Part shown: piece by piece, positions 1 to 6,920 of the stretch
Position numbering within the stretch: position 1 is the stretch's first letter
How the letters are laid out: each line of letters starts with the position of its first letter
DNA from: JASFRI01 sp050115015
Lineage (GTDB): Bacteria; Acidobacteriota; Polarisedimenticolia; CBDVAL01
Assembly: GCA_050115015.1 (NCBI GenBank)
Contig: JASFRI010000112.1
Location: forward strand, 1-11,201
Reading direction: 5' to 3'
DNA length: 11,201 nucleotides
Program-made: the position numbers and the translations under genes
Notes under the pieces: generated by a model
Databases searched by the model: none
What the model was told of the DNA's origin: nothing
The model's input: the letters and a program-made list of their open reading frames with translations, nothing else

Positions 1-2
1 GC

Positions 3-776
3 CTCGATGAGCCCTCACCGGAAGGCCTCGTTCGCTTCGGCCTGCCCCTGGTCCAGAAGGCCCGTCGCGGCGGATACGACGGCCGTGGCGTCGCCGTCAT
101 CGACGACGAAGGGGACTTCGCGGGGTTCCTCCCGGTTCCCTCGGTCCTGGAGGAGAAGGTGCCCATCGCGACGGAGATCTCCGTCCTGGTGGCGCGGGGC
201 CTCGACGGCACGACGCGGACCTACCCGGCGGTGGAGATGATCTTCGATCCGGCCCTCAATCTGATCGAGGGAGCGCTCTTCCCGGCGAGGGTGGACGGCG
301 TGACCGCGGCAAGGGCCCGGCACCTGGCCACCCGAGTGGTGGCGGCCCTCGAGGGCGTGGGCATCTTCGCCGTGGAGCTGTTCGTCGAGCGCGGCGGCCG
401 GCTGTGGGTCAACGAGGTCGCCCCGCGACCCCACAACTCCGGCCACGTCACCATCGAGGCGGCGGTGACCTGCCAGTTCGAGCAGCACGTCCGGGCGGTG
501 ATGGGGATGCCTCTGGGGCACACCTCGCTCGTCTCCCCGGCGGCGATGGTGAACCTGGTCGGTCCCGACGGCGCGGAAGGTGCGCCCAGCCTGCCGGGGC
601 TCTCGGCGGCGCTGGCCGTTCCCGGGGCGCGGCTGCATCTCTACGGCAAGGAACGGGTCCGTCCGGGCCGCAAGATGGGGCACATCACGGTGCTGGATCC
701 GGATCCCGTCGCCGCGCTGGAGCGGGCCCGGCACGCGCGCGGCCTGCTGGGACTGCAGGCGAGGAGGGCGGCATGA
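3..776 (+). CDS. purK: N5-carboxyaminoimidazole ribonucleotide synthase, 5'-truncated by window edge
   Basis: This ATP-grasp enzyme makes N5-CAIR from AIR, bicarbonate and ATP in cytosolic de novo purine synthesis. The frame is open from base 3 and ends at TGA 774-776, giving 257 residues. PurK is usually about 370-390 residues, so roughly the first 120 lie outside the window. Near the start of the fragment is the ATP-grasp loop KARRGGYDGRG (fragment residues 19-29). Further on is the metal and substrate segment NEVAPRPHNSGH (from about base 411), followed by the typical FEQHVRAVMGMPLG stretch. The segment around the valine-alanine-arginine strand (ISVLVARG) also fits PurK. It overlaps purE by four bases (ATGA), so the two are almost certainly translationally coupled. 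The Met at 159 is internal and is not the start. The call is secure from motifs and from the neighbour. Confidence 0.96.
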   Translation, partial: LDEPSPEGLVRFGLPLVQKARRGGYDGRGVAVIDDEGDFAGFLPVPSVLEEKVPIATEISVLVARGLDGTTRTYPAVEMIFDPALNLIEGALFPARVDGVTAARARHLATRVVAALEGVGIFAVELFVERGGRLWVNEVAPRPHNSGHVTIEAAVTCQFEQHVRAVMGMPLGHTSLVSPAAMVNLVGPDGAEGAPSLPGLSAALAVPGARLHLYGKERVRPGRKMGHITVLDPDPVAALERARHARGLLGLQARRAA

Positions 777-1261
777 GCAAGGTCGCGGTGATCATGGGGA
801 GCGATTCGGACCTGCGGGTCATGCAGGATGCGGTGGACCAGCTCCGGGAGCTGGAGGTGACCGTCGAGGTGAGCGTGGTCTCCGCACACCGCACTCCGGA
901 GTGGATGTTCGAGTTCGCGTCGACCGCCGAGGAGCGAGGGATCGACGTGATCATCGCCGGGGCCGGCGGGGCGGCGCACCTCCCCGGGATGGTGGCCTCC
1001 CTCACCGTGCTCCCCGTGATCGGCGTGCCGGTCGCGGCGACGAAGCTGAACGGCATGGACTCGCTGCTGTCGATCGTCCAGATGCCGGCCGGCATCCCCG
1101 TGGCGACGGTGGCCGTGGACGGCGCCCGGAACGCCGGACTCCTGGCCGCCCGGATGCTCGCCGCCTCGGACCCCGCCCTGCGAGGCCGCCTGCACGTACA
1201 CCGCGAGTCGCTGCGGCGCAAGGTGGCCGCGAAGGCCGCCGCGGTGACCAGCGGCGGTTGA
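773..1261 (+). CDS. purE: N5-carboxyaminoimidazole ribonucleotide mutase
   Basis: PurE class I moves the carboxyl group of N5-CAIR to give CAIR, the step after PurK. The protein is 162 residues, normal for the family, which works as an octamer in known members. Visible signatures are the N-terminal GSDSD loop (residues 9-13), SAHRTP (about 39-44) with the catalytic histidine, AGAGGAAHLPGM (about 65-76) and MPAGIPVATVA near residue 105. The start is fixed by a GGAGG at 763-767, five bases before the ATG, and by the ATGA overlap with purK. The order purK then purE is the reverse of the familiar purEK order. No terminator is obvious; the stop is 17 bases from the stop of the convergent transporter gene. 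Confidence 0.97.
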   Translation: MSKVAVIMGSDSDLRVMQDAVDQLRELEVTVEVSVVSAHRTPEWMFEFASTAEERGIDVIIAGAGGAAHLPGMVASLTVLPVIGVPVAATKLNGMDSLLSIVQMPAGIPVATVAVDGARNAGLLAARMLAASDPALRGRLHVHRESLRRKVAAKAAAVTSGG

Positions 1262-1278
1262 CCCGGGCCGCGGCGACC

Positions 1279-2484
1279 TCAATGCGCGGGCCGGCGTAGC
1301 AGCCGCGAGAGCATCGGCGAGCCGGCCCCGAGCGCCAGACCGATCGCAGCGACCCCGAACCAGAGCGTGCGCGTTCCCAGAGAGGCATAGACCCAGGTCC
1401 CGAGCGGTGGCGCCAGCACGAAAGCCAGGGAGAACGACATCGAGTAGGCGCCGAGATAGCGCCCGCGGCTCCCGGGGCCCGTGCGGCCCCCGGCCACCGC
1501 GCTGGTGAAGGGGATGGTGAGCATCTCGCCCGTCGTCCAGATCACGGTGCTCAGGACGACGAGTCCGAGGCTCGAGCCCAGCGGGAGGATCCCGAACCCG
1601 AGGCACGCGGTGGCCACGCCGATCCCCGCCACCAGGACCCCGTCCCGCCGCTCCAGCAGCCGCACCAGCGGCATCTCCAGGGCCACGATCAGCAGCGCGT
1701 TCAGCGTGAAGAGACCCCCGATCGCCTGTTCGCTCAGGCGATAGGTCTCCCGCAGGTAGAGGGGGAAGGTCGCCATGACCTGGAAGAACGCCAGCCCGAA
1801 CAACGTCACCCCGGCCAGGAACGCGACGTAGGGCCCGTCCCGCCAGGGGGAGCGCGCCGGTGACGCGACCGCACCGTCCTCCGACGATGGCACCGGCGCC
1901 AGGGATCGGACCCACCAGGCGAGCAGCAGGGCCGCCAGCCAGCAGGTCCCCGCATCGCCGGCGAAGAGCAGGCCGTAGTTCCGGGTCGCCAGGAACCCCC
2001 CGGCGGCGGGACCCACCGCCATGCCCAGGTTCATCGCCAGGCGCAGGAGCGCCAGTGCCCGGGTTCGCAGCTCCGGCGGCGCGTGATCCGTGATCGCGGT
2101 CATCGCCGCCGGCCGGAAGGCGTCCCCCAGCATCGAGGCGGTCAGCACGCCGGCCCCAACCGCCCACGGCGACCGCAGCAGCGGGATGACCAGGAAGGCG
2201 GCCCCGCCCATCCACAGGCTCCAGCCCATCACCCGGGCCGCGCCGTGCCGGTCCGTCGCCCATCCCCCCAGTGCCGACCCGAGGATGGAGCCGACGCCGA
2301 AGGCGCCGAGGACCGTTCCGGCGACGACCGTCGGGTAGCCCAGGTGCTCCGTGAGGTAGAGGCTCAGGAACGGCAGCACCATCGTCCCGGCGCGGTTCAC
2401 CAGGGCCACGGCGGCGAAGGTCCAGACCGCACGGGGAAGACCGGTATAGGCCTCGCGATAGAGGCGCATTGGATTGACGCGCAT
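1279..2484 (-). CDS. MFS family transporter, MdtG/MdtH-like drug-efflux type
   Basis: This is an inner-membrane secondary transporter of the major facilitator superfamily; the substrate cannot be read from the sequence. From the chosen ATG the protein is 401 residues, typical for a 12-helix MFS. Strong hydrophobic segments recur through the length, with a hydrophilic central loop at about residues 195-215 (SSEDGAVASPARSP) between the two six-helix halves. The loop between helices 2 and 3 carries motif A (GGWATDRHGAAR, about 73-84). The N-terminal piece LPRAVW...NRAGTMVLPFLSLYL is typical of a subgroup usually annotated as multidrug efflux. The frame stays open upstream to 2622, but the extra 46 residues are Arg-rich and lack a hydrophobic segment, so I start at MRVNPMRLYR. 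A second ATG at 2469 is also possible; neither has a clear Shine-Dalgarno. Confidence 0.9.
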   Translation of the reverse strand: MRVNPMRLYREAYTGLPRAVWTFAAVALVNRAGTMVLPFLSLYLTEHLGYPTVVAGTVLGAFGVGSILGSALGGWATDRHGAARVMGWSLWMGGAAFLVIPLLRSPWAVGAGVLTASMLGDAFRPAAMTAITDHAPPELRTRALALLRLAMNLGMAVGPAAGGFLATRNYGLLFAGDAGTCWLAALLLAWWVRSLAPVPSSEDGAVASPARSPWRDGPYVAFLAGVTLFGLAFFQVMATFPLYLRETYRLSEQAIGGLFTLNALLIVALEMPLVRLLERRDGVLVAGIGVATACLGFGILPLGSSLGLVVLSTVIWTTGEMLTIPFTSAVAGGRTGPGSRGRYLGAYSMSFSLAFVLAPPLGTWVYASLGTRTLWFGVAAIGLALGAGSPMLSRLLRRPAH

Positions 2485-2655
2485 GGGGTCTCGCGGAAAC
2501 GGTGCTCGGCGGAACCGCGCGATCGTAGCGAAAGCCGGCCCGCCCCGCCAGAGGACGTGATCGGTTATCCTCCCGACGTGCCGGAGGGACCTCGGCGCGG
2601 CGGTCCAGCGTGCAAACCGCACGGAACTCTAAGCCCGCGCCCGGAGGTGTGCTCG
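2485..2655. promoter_or_regulatory. Divergent intergenic region between MFS gene and beta-barrel gene
   Basis: About 170 bases separate the two divergent start codons, so promoters for both genes should lie here. I could not pick a convincing -35/-10 pair in either direction. The only clear element is a Shine-Dalgarno GGAGG at 2643-2647, eight bases before the plus-strand ATG at 2656, which supports that start. The region is placed by gene layout, not by motif. Confidence 0.4.
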
Positions 2656-3453
2656 ATGACGCATCGACTGATCGCCAGGGTAGTCCTTATCGCGGTGGTC
2701 CTCTTGCTGGTTGCCGGGCCGGCGGTCGCACAGGCCCCCTCGGAAGCCGAGCTCAAGCAGGCCAACAATCCCCTGGCCAGCTTCAACGCGTTCAACGTCC
2801 AGAACTACTACATGCCGGACCTGTCCGGGCTGCCCGACGACACGGCGAACACGACGTGGCTTCGCGGTGTGTTTCCGCTCGGCCGCTGGTTGCTGCGGGC
2901 CTCGCTGCCCCTGAACAACTTCCCGGTCGGTGGCGGACAGAACCAGTCGGGGCTGGGGGACCTGAACGCCTTCGCCGCCTACCTGCTCTCGAAGGAGAGT
3001 TCGCCGCGCACCTACGGCGTCGGGCCGCTCCTCGCGGCGCCGACCGCGACCGACGATGCCCTGGGCTCCGGAAAATGGCAGCTGGGCGCCGCGGCCGTGT
3101 ATTTCGACATGAGCTCGTCCCAGGTGCAGTGGGGCGGCCTGGTCACCTGGCAGACCTCCGTCGCCGGTGACAGCGACCGGGAGGACACGAACGTCCTGGT
3201 GGTGCAGCCGTTCGGGATCTTCCAGATCGGGAAGGGAACCTACCTGCGATCCGCACCGATCTGGGTCTTCGACCTCGAGAACAGCACGTACAACGTGCCG
3301 ATCGGGTTCGGCATCGGCAAGGTGCTCGCCACGCCCCGGATCGTCTACAATATCTTCCTGGAGCCGCAGTTCACTGCCCTCAACAAAGGTGCCGGCCAGG
3401 CGCAGTTCCAGGTCTTCGCGGGCATCAACCTGCAGTTCAAGAAGAAGGGGTAG
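2656..3453 (+). CDS. Secreted, probably outer-membrane beta-barrel protein (Phenol_MetA_deg / neuromedin U-like family)
   Basis: The function is unknown. The protein is 265 residues and begins with a clear Sec signal peptide: a short basic start (MTHRLIAR), a hydrophobic core at residues 9-20 and a likely cut after Ala-Val-Ala at 25. The mature part is rich in alternating hydrophobic/polar strands and aromatic residues. It contains segments such as LGSGKWQLG and VFPLGRWLLRASLPL, which resemble the family annotated as 'phenol degradation MetA-pathway' or 'neuromedin U', a set of uncharacterised outer-membrane barrels. The end is beta-like (FQVFAGINLQF) followed by lysines. A GGAGG at 2643-2647 fixes the ATG. 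The gene ends in TAG, and the remnant peptidase begins about 18 bases on in the same direction, so the two may be co-transcribed. The family call is from memory of sequence style. Confidence 0.72.
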   Translation: MTHRLIARVVLIAVVLLLVAGPAVAQAPSEAELKQANNPLASFNAFNVQNYYMPDLSGLPDDTANTTWLRGVFPLGRWLLRASLPLNNFPVGGGQNQSGLGDLNAFAAYLLSKESSPRTYGVGPLLAAPTATDDALGSGKWQLGAAAVYFDMSSSQVQWGGLVTWQTSVAGDSDREDTNVLVVQPFGIFQIGKGTYLRSAPIWVFDLENSTYNVPIGFGIGKVLATPRIVYNIFLEPQFTALNKGAGQAQFQVFAGINLQFKKKG

Positions 3454-3471
3454 ATCGGCGGACCGTTGCCT

Positions 3472-4348
3472 GTGAGACCTGCGTGGTTGGCAAGGTCCCT
3501 CGGTTCCTTTGGCGGGGGCGATCCGTTGCCCGCGTGCGGTGCGCGGGGCATCATCGCGCTGTTTTGCTGTCTGGCCGTCCACACCCTTCCGTCCGCGGCG
3601 GAGCGTGCCGACCTGGTTTTCGATCCCTCCGAGGCGGAGGCCGTCCTCGCGATCCTCGAGACGCGAGCCGCCGGAACCGCCGTCGCGGACGAACTCCTTC
3701 GTGTTCGAGATCGACACGGATCCGGCGATCTTCCTCTACCTGGATTCCGAGGTCAGCGCCGTGAAGCTCGAGAACACGCTGGCCCACGAGCTGCACCACA
3801 TCGGGTTCGGCGGTAACTGTCCCTCTCCTGCGGTGGAACGGGAGATCGAGGCGCTGCCGGGGAAGGTCTCCTGGGTCGTGCAGCGCCTCGGGGCGTTCGG
3901 CGAGGGCTTCGCGATGCTGGCGGCGGCGGGCGGGCCCTCGGTCCATCCCCACGCGGTGAGCGATGCGGACGAGCGAGCCCGGTGGGATCGGGACATGGCG
4001 GCCTTCGACCGCGACTTCCATCGGGTGCGGGAGTTTCTCGAGGGCTCGCTGGACGGCAGCCTCGCGGGGGAGGAGCGGGATGCGACGTTCCGGTCCTTCT
4101 ACGGCGAGCAGGGACCCTGGTACACCGTCGGCTGGAAGATGGCGGTCACCATCGAGCAGCAGCTGGGGCGCGACGCGCTGCTCCAGGCGTTCTGCGACAC
4201 CCGAGAGCTGCTGCCCGCCTACAACCGGGCGGCGCGACAGGCGAACGCAAGCCTTCCGGAGCCGCTGCCGCTCTGGCCGGAGGCGCTGGTCGGGGTGCTG
4301 CGCCCCTCGGCGCCGCCCGGCGGTCGAGGGGGCCGGAGCTCCGGGTAA
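3472..4348 (+). pseudogene. DUF5700-like putative zinc-dependent peptidase, disrupted by internal deletion and frameshift
   Basis: Two frames together encode one protein. Frame one starts at GTG 3472 (GGCGGA nine bases upstream; TTG 3466 is an alternative) and gives a signal-peptide-like segment (IIALFCCLAV), then ADLVFDPSEAEAVLAILE and AAGTAVADE. At about 3684-3700 the homology jumps to frame two, which reads NSFVFEIDTDPAIFLYLD, then the zinc motif HELHH (3785-3799), then GEGFAMLAAAGG, whose Glu (3902-3904) may be the third metal ligand, and runs to TAA 4346-4348. In the secreted DUF5700 proteins as I recall them, roughly 100 residues separate these two blocks. Their absence plus the frame change points to an out-of-frame deletion, not a single-base indel. 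The catalytic half is intact but has no credible start of its own; the Met at 3509 opens into an Arg/Pro/Ser-rich shadow. A sequencing or assembly error cannot be excluded. Confidence 0.72.
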
Positions 4349-4366
4349 ACGATCGCTCTCCCTCGA

Positions 4367-6919
4367 TCATCTGCCGAGGTCCGACCCGAGAGAGGCGAAG
4401 GCCGTGGCGGGGTCGGTGGAGCCGTCCCAGGCGGTGAGGTAGTGCTGGAGGGGGGTGACGTCGGTGTGCATGCGCCGGCGGGTCTCGCCCTCGGCGACTC
4501 CCTCGGCGGGCTTCCAGGCCTCGCCGTCGCCGCGGGCCAGGGTCAGCAGGCGGCGGGAAAGCTCCCCGTCGCCGTCGCGCCAGGCGATGTAGGCCCGCAG
4601 GAAGGTGGCGTTGGTCGCCGAGGGGTTCGCCTGCCGGACGAGGTCGAAGCGGCGGGCGGCCGAGACGGTGTCGCCACGGAGCAGGTCCACCTCGCCGAGG
4701 GCCTGTAGCGCCCCGGTGGCCTCCGGGTTGAGGGCCAGGGCGCGCTCCAGCGAGGCGGCCGCCGCGTCGAGGTCCGCGCGGGACGTCGCGGTCGCGGCGC
4801 GCAGGGTGCCCAGCCGCTTGTGGCCCCGATGGCTCTGCGGGTTGATCGCCACCAGGCGCTCCAGTGCGGCGAATGCGCCGTCGAGGTCCTCCGTCTCGGC
4901 GAGGCAGTTGCCGAGGTAGTAGAGCGAGTCCTCGTGGTCCGGGTCCAGCTCCAGCGCCCGGCGGAAGAGGCCCGCCGCGCCGCTGAAGTCCCCTCGTTCC
5001 TTCATCGTGTCCATGGCGGCGCGTTGCAGCCGCCAGAACTCCGCCACGCGCTGCCGGCGGGCCGCCTCGGACGCCGCGTCCGCAGGAGCATCGGTGGGGG
5101 CGGGTTCGATCCGGCGGGGCGTGGCCCGCCCCTCGGTCAGCTCCCAGAGTGCCTTGGCCTCGAGGTCCGACCAGGTATCCGTGCCCCCGCCGGACCAGCG
5201 CACCTGAAGCTCGTCGACCCCCGCCGCCGCGCCGAGCCCGAGGTGCACGACCTCGCTGTGCTGGGAGAGATAGGACGCGCTGCTCACGGTCCTTCGGAGC
5301 ACCACGTCTCCGACGCGGGCGACGACCCTCGCGCCGGTGACCGGCGGCGTGCGCCCGCCGTCGCCGGGGGGCCGGACCAGGATCAGCTCGACCCAGCCGC
5401 CCTGCGGCATCTCGTTCCGCAGCAGCCTGACCCCGGCGTCCAGGTCCACGATGAGGAGATCGACATCGCCGTCGAGGTCGTAGTCCGACGCCGCCAGACC
5501 CCGGCTGACGTGGAGATCCGCCAGCGCCGGCGCCTCCGGCGCCAGATCGTGGAAGTGCCTCCCACCCTCGCTCCAGAACAGGAACGACCGCATCGGGCGC
5601 AGCTGACGGGGCGGCTCCTCGGTCTCGAAGGTGCTGCCGTTCGCCACCGCCAGGTCGAGCCATCCGTCGGCGTCGAGGTCGACGAGGGCGGCGCCCCACC
5701 CCACCTGCCGCAGCGCGGACTGCCCCAGCCCGACCTGGTCGGCGACGTCCATGAATCGGGGCGGCGCCCCTTCCGGAGCGGCGGGGTCCGCCTCCAGCTC
5801 CCGGGCCAGCGACTCGTAGAGCGCGTTCTCCTGCGCGATCCAGTGGCTGACGAAGAGATCGTCATCCCCGTCCCGGCCGATGTCTCCCGCGGCCAGCCCC
5901 ATGGCGCCGCGGTAGTCCGCCACCCAGGCGGCGAGGCCCACGTCCTCGAACCGGCCGCCCCGGTTCCAGAACAGCGCGTTGTCCGAGATGTCGTTGGCGA
6001 CGTAGAGGTCCGGCCATCCGTCGTCGTCGAGGTCGTGCCACAGGGCGCTCAGGCTGCGGCCGGTGGGGTTGGCCACACCGAGCGCCTCCGCCACGTCCTC
6101 GAACCCCCCGGCGCCGTCGTTGCGCAGCAGCAGGTTGCGCTCCGGCTCGTAGGAGGACGGGTTCAGGGTGTAGGGGACCATCTGGCCGAACTGCGCCGTC
6201 CGGCTCGTGTTCCCCTCGTTCTCCACGAAGCGGACGTAGCCGCAGACGTAGAGGTCGAGATCGCCATCCCGGTCGAAGTCGGACCAGGACAGGCCGGCCC
6301 AGTAGCCGTCGAGCGCCGGGAAGGCGTCGTCCTCCTCGAAGCGCCCCTGGCGGTTGCGGAACAGGCGTAGCTCCCGATAGCCGCTCACCGCCAGGTCCGG
6401 CCAGCCGTCCCCGTCGACGTCGCCCCACGCGGCGCCCATGCCCCGGATGCGGAGGTCCGGAAAGCCGGCGGCGGGAGCGAACGTGCCGTCGCCGCGGTTC
6501 TCGAACAGCAGCGGCGGCGCGAGCCGGTCGTCCGGGGCGTCCAGGGGGCCGCCGGCGCTCACCAGGAACAGGTCGTCGTCGCCGTCCCGGTCGAAGTCGC
6601 CCCAGGCCGCGCCGGACCCCATGTCCTCGGGGAGCTGGGAGGTGCGCCGGCCGGCGAAGGCGCGGAATCCCCCGAGGCCCGCCTCGGAGGTCACGTCCAC
6701 CAGGCGCGGCTCCGGAGCCGCCGCGGGGATGCCGCGGTCCAGGCGGCGGGTGATGGCCTCATGCTCCTCGCCCGGCACGTAGACCTCGGGCCGGGTGACG
6801 CGCCAGGCCACGACACCGCCGGCGGCGCCGGCGACGGTCGCCGCGGCCAGGATCCCCGCCGTCCAGTAGAGGCGGCGTCGCCGGCGCCCCGCGGGCCTGC
6901 GGGCGGAAGGCGCCGTCAC
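4367..6919 (-). CDS. Membrane-anchored FG-GAP/VCBS propeller with ASPIC/UnbV domain and TPR tail (CRTAC1-like)
   Basis: This is a large envelope protein of 850 residues whose function is not known. An Arg-rich start (GRRRRRLYW, 11-19) and one hydrophobic helix (about 19-39) should anchor it with the bulk in the periplasm; the strict twin-arginine consensus is not met. Seven calcium-type loops of pattern DxDxDGxxDL begin at about residues 108, 167, 214, 296, 346, 414 and 479, which fits a seven-bladed propeller; the fifth is degenerate (DIGRDGDDDL). An ASPIC/UnbV-like domain follows (about 528-596, with VDELQVRWSGG), then a linker and TPR-like helices (about 635-765, e.g. AAGLFRRALELDP and ASLERALALNP). 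It starts with GTG one base after the cytochrome gene's TGA, with GGGGGA at 6924-6929 as ribosome site, so it is coupled to that gene. The convergent neighbour ends 18 bases away. Confidence 0.88.
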   Translation of the reverse strand: MTAPSARRPAGRRRRRLYWTAGILAAATVAGAAGGVVAWRVTRPEVYVPGEEHEAITRRLDRGIPAAAPEPRLVDVTSEAGLGGFRAFAGRRTSQLPEDMGSGAAWGDFDRDGDDDLFLVSAGGPLDAPDDRLAPPLLFENRGDGTFAPAAGFPDLRIRGMGAAWGDVDGDGWPDLAVSGYRELRLFRNRQGRFEEDDAFPALDGYWAGLSWSDFDRDGDLDLYVCGYVRFVENEGNTSRTAQFGQMVPYTLNPSSYEPERNLLLRNDGAGGFEDVAEALGVANPTGRSLSALWHDLDDDGWPDLYVANDISDNALFWNRGGRFEDVGLAAWVADYRGAMGLAAGDIGRDGDDDLFVSHWIAQENALYESLARELEADPAAPEGAPPRFMDVADQVGLGQSALRQVGWGAALVDLDADGWLDLAVANGSTFETEEPPRQLRPMRSFLFWSEGGRHFHDLAPEAPALADLHVSRGLAASDYDLDGDVDLLIVDLDAGVRLLRNEMPQGGWVELILVRPPGDGGRTPPVTGARVVARVGDVVLRRTVSSASYLSQHSEVVHLGLGAAAGVDELQVRWSGGGTDTWSDLEAKALWELTEGRATPRRIEPAPTDAPADAASEAARRQRVAEFWRLQRAAMDTMKERGDFSGAAGLFRRALELDPDHEDSLYYLGNCLAETEDLDGAFAALERLVAINPQSHRGHKRLGTLRAATATSRADLDAAAASLERALALNPEATGALQALGEVDLLRGDTVSAARRFDLVRQANPSATNATFLRAYIAWRDGDGELSRRLLTLARGDGEAWKPAEGVAEGETRRRMHTDVTPLQHYLTAWDGSTDPATAFASLGSDLGR

Positions 6920-6920
6920 C

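Noticed and set aside
641..2263. 540-codon open frame on the minus strand across purE and the MFS gene
   Set aside because: It overlaps two well-supported genes in other frames and has low-complexity Arg/Gly/Ala composition.
2485..2622. N-terminal extension of the MFS protein by 46 residues
   Set aside because: The extension is Arg-rich with no family-like sequence, and it would use up most of the divergent promoter region. The MRVNPMRLYR start fits the family better.
4351..4368. Short inverted repeat GATCG...CGATC between the two convergent stops as a terminator
   Set aside because: The stem is only 5 bp, with an 8-base loop and no T-run on either side; too weak to call.
5101..5120. GGTTCGATCC resembling a tRNA T-loop
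   Set aside because: It lies inside the FG-GAP gene and lacks the matching acceptor, anticodon and D arms.
4820..6370. 516-codon open frame on the plus strand opposite the FG-GAP gene
   Set aside because: Same kind of shadow; the repeated valine/glutamate/arginine patterns are the complement of the repeated DxDxDG codons.
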